A stretch of DNA of 16,256 bases from CAINVV01 sp964506325 (GTDB lineage Bacteria; Bacteroidota; Bacteroidia; Bacteroidales; Prolixibacteraceae), in assembly GCA_964506325.1 (NCBI GenBank), contig CAZDLO010000080.1, positions 1-16,256 on the forward strand, in the 5' to 3' direction. How positions within the stretch are numbered: position 1 is the stretch's first letter; each line of letters starts with the position of its first letter. Positions 1-5,332 of this stretch are shown piece by piece. Made by a program: the position numbers and the translations under genes. The notes under the pieces were generated by a model. That model saw nothing but the letters and a program-made list of their open reading frames with translations. It did no database searches and had not been told where the DNA came from.

Positions 1-1
1 G

Positions 2-43
2 ATTTTAAAACAGCTTGATGAAGCGCTGTCAAAAGAGTTATGA
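2..43 (+). CDS. 3' end of an upstream rightward gene (partial)
   Basis: Read from base 2, the frame gives 13 sense codons, ILKQLDEALSKEL, and then TGA at 41-43. The composition (charged, leucine-rich, helical) looks like the C-terminus of a real protein. It reaches the window edge without a stop, but 13 residues are too few to name a family. The TGA stop is formed by the first bases of the AT-rich heptad repeat that follows. The call rests only on composition and on the position of the repeat, so it may be a chance open frame. Confidence 0.4.
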   Translation: MLKQLDEALSKEL

Positions 44-109
44 ATTATGAATTATGAGTTATGAATAATGCCTATTCACTTATAATTCATAACTCATAAT
101 TCATAACTT
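42..109. repeat. Inverted AT-rich heptad repeat between convergent genes
   Basis: Five 7-bp units run from 35 to 69 (GAGTTAT, GAATTAT, GAATTAT, GAGTTAT, GAATAAT). Four units in the opposite orientation lie at 82-109 (ATAATTC, ATAACTC, ATAATTC, ATAACTT). Arms 42-69 and 82-109 can pair with about three mismatches around a 12-nt loop, and units 49-62 pair perfectly with 89-102. The element contains the stop of the partial gene on its left (41-43) and the TGA of the thioredoxin gene on its right (101-103). It could act as a bidirectional terminator, although the stem has little GC. The same unit recurs at 1917-1951. Confidence 0.8.
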
Positions 110-556
110 AAGTAGAACGGTCTTAATCATCTTCTCAAACATCGCTTTTGTCTCCTCGGTGCTGCTGGCAATTCCGCTTGTCATGGTAGGTTTTCCATCT
201 TTGGGTATCCACAGGAAGGCCGGGATTCCCTGGATATTGAAAGAACGGGCAAGATCCTTTTCCTCATCCGTATTGACCTTGTAAACCAGAATTTTACCTT
301 TGTATTGCATGGCCAGTTCTTCCAGTATTGGAGATGCTTTTCTGCAAGGGGCACACCAGTCGGCATAAAAATCCACGATACAAGGTAAATTGCCGTTGTA
401 TTTCCAGGCTCCTGGACTCTTTTCCATGTTCATGATCTTCTCAAAGAAATCCGCTTTGGTCAGTTTCCGAACGATAGCTTCCTCTGCATTTCCAGCATAA
501 ATATTGGAGTATGTTGTTGCAAGCAACAAAAGGATTACAAATTTTAGTCTGTTCAT
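101..556 (-). CDS. Secreted thioredoxin-fold protein
   Basis: This 151-residue protein has a hydrophobic N-terminal signal (MNRLKFVILLLLATTYS..., cleavage probably near residue 21) and one thioredoxin domain, so it should act in the periplasm as a dithiol/disulfide oxidoreductase. The redox site is WCAPC (Cys68, Cys71) in the context VDFYADWCAPC, and the cis-proline loop is GIP (110-112). Cys59 is an extra cysteine just ahead of the active-site strand. I start at the ATG at 554-556, not the first in-frame ATG at 631, because only the shorter form begins with the signal peptide and it has AGAGGA about 10 bases upstream. The partner and redox direction cannot be read from the sequence. Its TGA lies inside the heptad repeat. 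It is transcribed alone, away from the corA gene. Confidence 0.9.
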   Translation of the reverse strand: MNRLKFVILLLLATTYSNIYAGNAEEAIVRKLTKADFFEKIMNMEKSPGAWKYNGNLPCIVDFYADWCAPCRKASPILEELAMQYKGKILVYKVNTDEEKDLARSFNIQGIPAFLWIPKDGKPTMTSGIASSTEETKAMFEKMIKTVLLKL

Positions 557-694
557 GGGATGAATTCCTCTAGTTATTAATGAATGAAATTGATTCAAAT
601 TTACATATATCTCATAATCTGTGGGTTGCAAAATACCTCTTCGTTGTGTTGTACATTTTATTCAAAACACAAACCTAAATATTATTACTCACAC

Positions 695-717
695 ATAAAA
701 CTTTAAAGAAGTTTTAT
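695..717. promoter_or_regulatory. AT-rich palindrome upstream of corA
   Basis: ATAAAACTT (695-703) is repeated exactly in inverted orientation as AAGTTTTAT (709-717) around the 5-base spacer TAAAG. It lies about 93 bases before the corA start, in the spacer between divergent genes. It could be an operator or part of a leader. With so few GC pairs it is a poor terminator. Function is inferred only from symmetry and position. Confidence 0.35.
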
Positions 718-749
718 ACCCTACAAAGAATTGTTAATTTTAACCTGAA

Positions 750-767
750 ACCGGAAGATTCTCCGGT
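750..767 (+). promoter_or_regulatory. Short GC-rich hairpin in the presumed corA leader
   Basis: ACCGGA (750-755) and TCCGGT (762-767) form a perfect 6-bp stem with a 6-base loop, 43 bases before the corA start. It is too short to be a known Mg2+ riboswitch such as the M-box. It may be a local 5' UTR structure or chance. Confidence 0.25.
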
Positions 768-810
768 ATGTTATTTACGAAGTAATCTAAGCCTGGTTTC
801 GGTCACTGGT

Positions 811-1905
811 ATGAAAAACAAAAGCAAATTCAAAAAGTTAGACGTTAAGAAATTTGTTCCAAAAGCTTCCGGAAAGGATTCACCTCCCGGAACAGTTCAT
901 TACGTAGGTGCCCCACGGGAAGAAAAAACCCGCATCGATCTGATCGAATACAATGAATCTGAAGTCAACGAATATACGATTGAAAAGCCCGGTCAGCTGG
1001 AGAAGTTCCTCGAAACCGACAAAATAAAGTGGATCCGGGTCACAGGCGTGCATGATGCAGAGCTGATTACACGACTTGGTGAAATTTTTCAAATCAATCA
1101 TCTTGAACTAGAAGATATTTCCAATACCTCCCAAAGACCCCGCATGGAGGAGAGAGGAAACTATATATTCATGATTTTTAAGGCTCTGTTGCTGAGCCAG
1201 GATGACAAGGATGTCTCCATTGAGCAGGTCAGTATCATTCTTGGACGCAATTACGTCCTTTCTTTCCATGAGACGGATCCGAAACTATTTGAATCTCTCC
1301 GGACACGCATTCTCACCGGAAAAGGCAGGGTAAGAAAGATGCAGAGCGACTACCTGGCTTTTACCATTGCAGATATTCTGATTGATCAGTATTTTGTAAT
1401 TCTGGAAGATATTGGCGAGTCGGTGGAAACCATTGAAAGTGAATTGATTCTTTCACCCGGCTCAGGTAACCAGGAATCCATTTACCGCATGAAAAGACGG
1501 CTTGCGTATGTGGGCAGGACAATCTGGCCGGTAAGGGAATTAATCAATGAAATTGAACGGTCAGACCATGTTTTGCTTCACTCTGAGACTAAAATCTATT
1601 ACAGGAACATATATGATCACACAGTTCAGATCGTTGAATCCCTCGATACGCTCCGCGACCTGACTTCTGGTATGATGGACCTCTATCTTTCAAGCGTTAG
1701 CCTGAAACTAAACGAGATTATGAAAGTGCTGACCATCTTCTCGGCAGTATTTATTCCGCTAACATTCTTTGCAGGAGTTTATGGAATGAATTTCAAATTC
1801 TTACCTGAACTTCAGTGGAAATGGGGTTATCCCTTGTTCTGGCTGGTTTGTGTAACGGCGACCATTCTGATGCTGCTTTATTTCAGGAGGAAGAAATACT
1901 TGTAG
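811..1905 (+). CDS. corA: CorA-family magnesium/divalent cation transporter
   Basis: This 364-residue protein has the CorA plan: a large soluble N-terminal cytoplasmic domain (about 1-300), a long helix leading into the membrane, and two C-terminal membrane segments (about 303-323 and 340-358). The diagnostic YGMN motif is at 324-327, at the end of the first membrane helix. In the family it forms the selectivity mouth of the pentameric Mg2+ (or Co2+/Ni2+) channel. The short basic tail (RRKKYL) fits the cytoplasmic C-terminus. Length is normal for CorA. The ATG at 811 follows an in-frame lead without an obvious Shine-Dalgarno, and the lysine-rich start is typical of Bacteroidota members. It appears monocistronic. 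Zn2+ transport (ZntB-like) is possible, but the length and the YGMNF context favour CorA proper. Confidence 0.95.
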   Translation: MKNKSKFKKLDVKKFVPKASGKDSPPGTVHYVGAPREEKTRIDLIEYNESEVNEYTIEKPGQLEKFLETDKIKWIRVTGVHDAELITRLGEIFQINHLELEDISNTSQRPRMEERGNYIFMIFKALLLSQDDKDVSIEQVSIILGRNYVLSFHETDPKLFESLRTRILTGKGRVRKMQSDYLAFTIADILIDQYFVILEDIGESVETIESELILSPGSGNQESIYRMKRRLAYVGRTIWPVRELINEIERSDHVLLHSETKIYYRNIYDHTVQIVESLDTLRDLTSGMMDLYLSSVSLKLNEIMKVLTIFSAVFIPLTFFAGVYGMNFKFLPELQWKWGYPLFWLVCVTATILMLLYFRRKKYL

Positions 1906-1916
1906 GGAGGAGTTTT

Positions 1917-1951
1917 GAATTATGAGTTATGAGTTATGAGTTATGAGTTAT
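1917..1951 (+). repeat. Five tandem heptads after the corA stop
   Basis: GAATTAT followed by four copies of GAGTTAT (1917-1951) starts 12 bases after the corA stop. The unit is the same as in the inverted array at 35-109, but here it is all in one orientation, so it cannot form the same hairpin. The copies are uninterrupted, which is the pattern expected to expand or contract by slippage. The rest of the spacer to 2154 shows no convincing gene. Confidence 0.8.
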
Positions 1952-2154
1952 AGAACAAAAATTTATGCTTGAGATTGCCTTCCCGACTTGCCGGGACCAG
2001 GAGAAAATTATTATATGACATTAGCTACGCAAATCTTCGATTCAATTTAGCCATTAAAATACAAATGAAATACCCATTATGCAATTTTCAAACCAACCGG
2101 AAATGAATATGTGGGTATTCTACCAGGAAAATAGAAAAACAAAATTATAAACTG

Positions 2155-3198
2155 ATGAAACCAATTGTTACTGCCCTGTGCTCGTTCGGCATGTCCGGAC
2201 AGGTTTTTCACGGTCCTTCCCTGAAAATACTGCCCCAGTTCAAAATTCACAAAATTCTGGAGAGACACAACCGAATTTCCGAAAAACATTACCCACAGGC
2301 TACTATTGTCAGCGACTTTGAAAAGATCCTACATGATCCTGCCGTTGAACTGGTCATAGTAAATACCCCCGACTACCTACATTTTGAGATGGCAAAACAG
2401 GCCCTTGAAGCAGGCAAACATGTCGTGGTAGAAAAACCGTTTGTCAAAAAAAGTGAGGATGCAGTGGTACTGATGGATATAGCAAGGCGTCATAAGGTAT
2501 TATTGACGGTTTACCAGAACCGGAGATTGGACGGAGGATTTTTAACTTTACGCAAGATCCTGGAAGATAATCTATTGGGGCGAGTAGTAGAATATGAGAG
2601 CCATTACGACCGATACCGCAATTTTATCCAGGAAGGATCCTGGAAAGAGGATGGTGACGAGCGTACCGGTGTTCTTTTTAACCTTGGCTCCCACATTGTA
2701 GACCAGGCCCTTGTCTTGTTTGGAAAACCCAGGGCGGTTTCTGCAGATCTTTCCGTTCTGAGAACAGGAGGACGAACAACAGATCAATTCAATATCCGCC
2801 TCCATTTTGAAAATTTTGTGGCCATCCTGCGTTGTTCCTACCTGGTCCGCGAATTGGGACCACAATACACCATTCATGGAACGGAAGGCTCCTTCATCAA
2901 GATGGGAACTGACCCGCAGGAAGAAATGCTTAAAATAAACAGGTTGCCTGATGAACCTGGATGGGGAAAGGAACCCCCCTCCGACTGGGGAAAACTCAAT
3001 ACTTCCATCAACGGAGTACATTTTGAGGGAAAAATCGAGACTATTCCCGGCAATTATGCCCTTTTCTACACCAATCTTTACCACGCTATCCGGGGCGGAG
3101 AACCTTTGATGGTCAGACCGGAAGAGGCACTGATGACCATCAGGATACTGGAAGCCTGCCTGGAAAGTAACAGGCTGGGTAAAACCATTGAATTTTAA
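2155..3198 (+). CDS. Gfo/Idh/MocA-family NAD(P)-dependent oxidoreductase
   Basis: This 347-residue protein is the usual length for the family. The N-terminal Rossmann fold carries a variant glycine motif (SFGMSGQVFH, about 10-19). The family hallmark EKP is at 93-95 after the strand KHVVV; its lysine is the usual catalytic and nicotinamide-contacting residue. The C-terminal alpha/beta domain contains YQNRRLDG (120-127) and NLGSHIVDQAL (176-186), where His180 and Asp183 lie in the expected active-site region. This pattern resembles the YdgJ-like branch. Substrates of the family are sugars, inositols or related polyols oxidised at a carbinol; this one cannot be assigned. No signal peptide, so cytoplasmic. 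It overlaps or abuts the TatD gene downstream, so the two are probably co-transcribed. Confidence 0.92.
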   Translation: MKPIVTALCSFGMSGQVFHGPSLKILPQFKIHKILERHNRISEKHYPQATIVSDFEKILHDPAVELVIVNTPDYLHFEMAKQALEAGKHVVVEKPFVKKSEDAVVLMDIARRHKVLLTVYQNRRLDGGFLTLRKILEDNLLGRVVEYESHYDRYRNFIQEGSWKEDGDERTGVLFNLGSHIVDQALVLFGKPRAVSADLSVLRTGGRTTDQFNIRLHFENFVAILRCSYLVRELGPQYTIHGTEGSFIKMGTDPQEEMLKINRLPDEPGWGKEPPSDWGKLNTSINGVHFEGKIETIPGNYALFYTNLYHAIRGGEPLMVRPEEALMTIRILEACLESNRLGKTIEF

Positions 3199-3862
3199 TG
3201 TGGAACCATATATTGACCTGCACACCCACAACTATAAGTCCGGGAAGGGAGTTCTGGCTGTTTACAACCTTTCGCTGAATGAGGCACTGTTTTCCGCGGA
3301 AGGTCCTTTTTCAGCAGGGCTTCATCCTTGGTATGCAGACCAGCTTTCGCCCGAATTATTAAGTCAGAAACTTGAACTTCTGGCCACCAACCATCAACTG
3401 GTGGCTTTTGGAGAATCAGGACTCGACAAAGTGTGCCATGTGCCTTTGGAAGTTCAAAAAGACATTTTTGAAATACATTTGCGCAAGGCTGCAGAGAACA
3501 ATAAGCCTCTCATCCTGCATTGCGTGAAAGCCTGGGAGGAACTTTTGGAAATGACATCAATCTATCCGTTACCAAAAATACTGCATGGCTATAACGGAAG
3601 TCAGGAATTGACAGGACGCCTTGTAAAAGCTGGTTTTTATTTCTCGATAGGGAAATCAATCATGAACCCTGCCTCAAAAATTCGTGGTTCCATGGCTGGT
3701 ATTCCAATGGACGCTATTTTTTGTGAAACTGATACCTCAGATTTCGCAATTGATGCAATTTACAGGGCTGTTTCCGAGGTATTGCATCTGAAGGAAGCTG
3801 ACTTAAGAAAAATAATCTTCCGAAATTATTCCAGGATAACAGATAATAATATTGCGGGCTAA
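3188..3862 (+). CDS. TatD-family metal-dependent hydrolase
   Basis: A 224-residue TatD-like (beta/alpha)8 metallohydrolase, shorter than the usual ~260 but typical of Bacteroidota members. Metal-ligand motifs, numbered from the TTG start: HTH (His12, His14), GESGLD (Glu76), LHC (His111), LHGYNGS (His133) and CETD (Asp182). AGLHPW (43-48) is also characteristic. Family members are nucleases or phosphoesterases; the actual substrate is unknown. The start is uncertain. No in-frame ATG is available near the beginning. TTG at 3188 overlaps the end of the oxidoreductase by 11 bases, and GTG at 3200 starts just after its TAA; the GTG form still keeps the HTH motif. The ATG at 3198 is in another frame. 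The stop TAA (3860-3862) lies within the terminator stem. Confidence 0.88.
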   Translation: MNFNVEPYIDLHTHNYKSGKGVLAVYNLSLNEALFSAEGPFSAGLHPWYADQLSPELLSQKLELLATNHQLVAFGESGLDKVCHVPLEVQKDIFEIHLRKAAENNKPLILHCVKAWEELLEMTSIYPLPKILHGYNGSQELTGRLVKAGFYFSIGKSIMNPASKIRGSMAGIPMDAIFCETDTSDFAIDAIYRAVSEVLHLKEADLRKIIFRNYSRITDNNIAG

Positions 3863-3894
3863 AGCAGCTGATTAAAAGTACTTTAGCCCGCAAT
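3851..3894. terminator. Strong hairpin between convergent genes
   Basis: A 14-bp perfect inverted repeat, ATTGCGGGCTAAAG (3851-3864) and CTTTAGCCCGCAAT (3881-3894), encloses a 16-base loop. It contains the TatD-family stop codon. The rightward transcript continues as TTAAAAA, so it has no U-tract. The leftward transcript meets a second hairpin first. It probably serves as the transcription end for the oxidoreductase/TatD unit and may work in both directions. Confidence 0.7.
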
Positions 3895-3895
3895 T

Positions 3896-3929
3896 AAAAA
3901 TATTTTCAGAGCTTGATGAAAATATTTTT
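3896..3929. repeat. AT-rich inverted repeat across the acetyltransferase stop
   Basis: AAAAATATTTTCA (3896-3908) and TGAAAATATTTTT (3917-3929) are a perfect 13-bp inverted repeat around an 8-base loop. The right arm codes for the last residues (KNIF) of the leftward acetyltransferase, and the left arm contains its TGA stop at 3906-3908. Read leftward, the stem ends in T-rich sequence, so it may be the 3' end of that transcript. It sits next to the GC-richer hairpin at 3851-3894. Confidence 0.6.
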
Positions 3930-5000
3930 CCTGAATAAAATGTATGCAGGTATGAAATTGACCGTCACAAATAGAAGAGCAAATATCATACTCCAGAATT
4001 GAGGTGAGGGAGCCACCTCGGAAAAAAGAGTCATAAAATGCTCATTGACCGAAGCACCGCCGATCTTTAGTCCATAGAACAGAAGTGCCAGAATATCAGC
4101 AAGAACATAGACTGTAATCGCATTCGCACCAAAAATAATACCTGGCGAAGTAAATTTATCCCTGCCCAGGATATCAATCATGTAGTAGGAGGTGCCCAGT
4201 ACCAGGGCTCCAACACCGGATGTGATCAAAACAAAGGAGCTGCTCCAGATATTTTCATTGCTTGGAAAATGAAGGTTCCAGATATATCCGAGAATTACCG
4301 TCAAGAAACCACCAACCATAAGGTACAATGCCTTATCCTTTTTATCCATCTTACTCAACAGTAGTTTACCGGCGATCATTCCTGATATCCCTGTCACAAA
4401 TGAGGGAAAAGTACTAAGAATCCCTTCCGGATCCCAGGTTTTCTGATACATTGTTCCAGGCAGGAATTTGGTATCAAACCAGGCAGCAAGGTTGATCCCG
4501 GGTTCAAGCATAGGCCTGTCATATCCGGGTGTCGGGATGTAGAGCATGGCCAGCCAATAGGCCACAAGTATTCCGACGCCTATCCAGGCTTGTTTCCTCC
4601 AGTCGGTGTTGAGAAAAACAATGGCACAAAACAAGAATACAAGGGCAATCCTTGGCAATGTACCGGTATAGCGAAGTTCTGCAAAATTAAAGTCAGGCAT
4701 AAGATTCAGAAACAAGCCGACCAGGTAAATTTTAACCGACCTCCAAATAATTTTCTTGTACATCTCGCCTTTCGGTAATCCCATTTCCAGCCTTTTTGTA
4801 TAGGCAAAAGCGATAGAGACCCCAACCACAAACAGGAATATTGGTGCGATAAGGTCTGTAGGAGTGAGCCCATTCCATTTTGAATGGTTCAAAGGGGCAA
4901 AGGAAAAAATTTCGCTCCCGGGAAAATTTACCAGGATCATTGCAGCGACAGTGAAGCCGCGCATGGCATCCAATGAAATCAATCTTTTTGTTTCGGTCAT
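3906..5000 (-). CDS. NagX/HGSNAT-like membrane acyltransferase (DUF5009, COG4299)
   Basis: This 364-residue polytopic membrane protein has about ten hydrophobic segments and no cleavable signal. The N-terminus shows the family signature: RLISLDAMRGFTV (6-18), MILVNFPGS (21-29), LNHSKWNGLTPTDL (37-50) and then a long helix. His39 lies in the loop that in human heparan-alpha-glucosaminide N-acetyltransferase carries the histidine used in acetyl transfer from cytoplasmic acetyl-CoA. Bacterial homologues are often called NagX and are found with GlcNAc-utilisation genes. That fits the divergent GH20 hexosaminidase next to it, but the acceptor is not demonstrated for the bacterial family. Start at the ATG ending at 5000 gives the standard N-terminus. 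An annotation as an uncharacterised DUF5009 protein would be equally fair. Confidence 0.88.
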   Translation of the reverse strand: MTETKRLISLDAMRGFTVAAMILVNFPGSEIFSFAPLNHSKWNGLTPTDLIAPIFLFVVGVSIAFAYTKRLEMGLPKGEMYKKIIWRSVKIYLVGLFLNLMPDFNFAELRYTGTLPRIALVFLFCAIVFLNTDWRKQAWIGVGILVAYWLAMLYIPTPGYDRPMLEPGINLAAWFDTKFLPGTMYQKTWDPEGILSTFPSFVTGISGMIAGKLLLSKMDKKDKALYLMVGGFLTVILGYIWNLHFPSNENIWSSSFVLITSGVGALVLGTSYYMIDILGRDKFTSPGIIFGANAITVYVLADILALLFYGLKIGGASVNEHFMTLFSEVAPSPQFWSMIFALLFVTVNFIPAYILFRKNIFIKL

Positions 5001-5332
5001 TGTTCGTAGTCTTTAAAAATTGGAAATGTTGTTAATAGTCGATCAATCGTTAAAAGTACATTTAAGGAAGAAAATTATAATTAATACCTGATACAGAATT
5101 GCTATTTTTAGAAAGAAAAATTAACAGGTGTTGACTTTGATTGAAAATTTAGACTCATTTTTAATTCTCACACCTCAAGAATCCCTCCATTCGCTTGAAA
5201 AAAATATCTTCAGGAGGAACACGACATAAAGTTAATTAACCGGAGGCAAAATGAGACCTTCAGGAAAAAAAATGATCCAATTCTGTCACAACAAATTAAA
5301 CTATTAATAAATAACAACTTAACAAATTCAAA
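5001..5332. other. Divergent intergenic region (acetyltransferase / GH20)
   Basis: A 332-base AT-rich spacer that should hold promoters for both flanking genes. I find no exact Bacteroidota -7 element (TAnnTTTG) with a matching -33 element. Small symmetric sites are CGAT-CA-ATCG at 5040-5049 and the 10-bp palindrome GTTAATTAAC at 5231-5240, either of which could be a regulator site. Two GGAGG stretches (5213-5217 and 5242-5246) are unusual here because the GH20 start itself has no Shine-Dalgarno. The second precedes a short ATG frame at 5251. Confidence 0.6.
5251..5307 (+). CDS. Possible 18-codon leader peptide
   Basis: ATG at 5251 follows GGAGG with a 4-base gap and opens an 18-residue frame, MRPSGKKMIQFCHNKLNY, ending at TAA 5305-5307. 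The next gene, the GH20 enzyme, starts 25 bases later. The Shine-Dalgarno is stronger than that of any neighbouring gene. The peptide is basic and has no recognisable motif or run of regulatory codons. It could be a translated upstream leader, a decayed gene start, or chance. Confidence 0.15.
   Translation: MRPSGKKMIQFCHNKLNY

Noticed and set aside
35..109. CRISPR-like array
   Set aside because: The units are 7 bp and contiguous, without spacers, and there are no cas genes.
2069..2119. AATACCCA/TGGGTATT inverted repeat before the oxidoreductase gene
   Set aside because: The 8-bp arms are separated by 35 bases of AT-rich sequence and nothing else supports an operator.
2572..3231. Antisense open frame of 219 codons across the oxidoreductase gene
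   Set aside because: It lies opposite a gene with clear Gfo/Idh/MocA motifs, shows no domain or signal features, and its composition fits a shadow frame.
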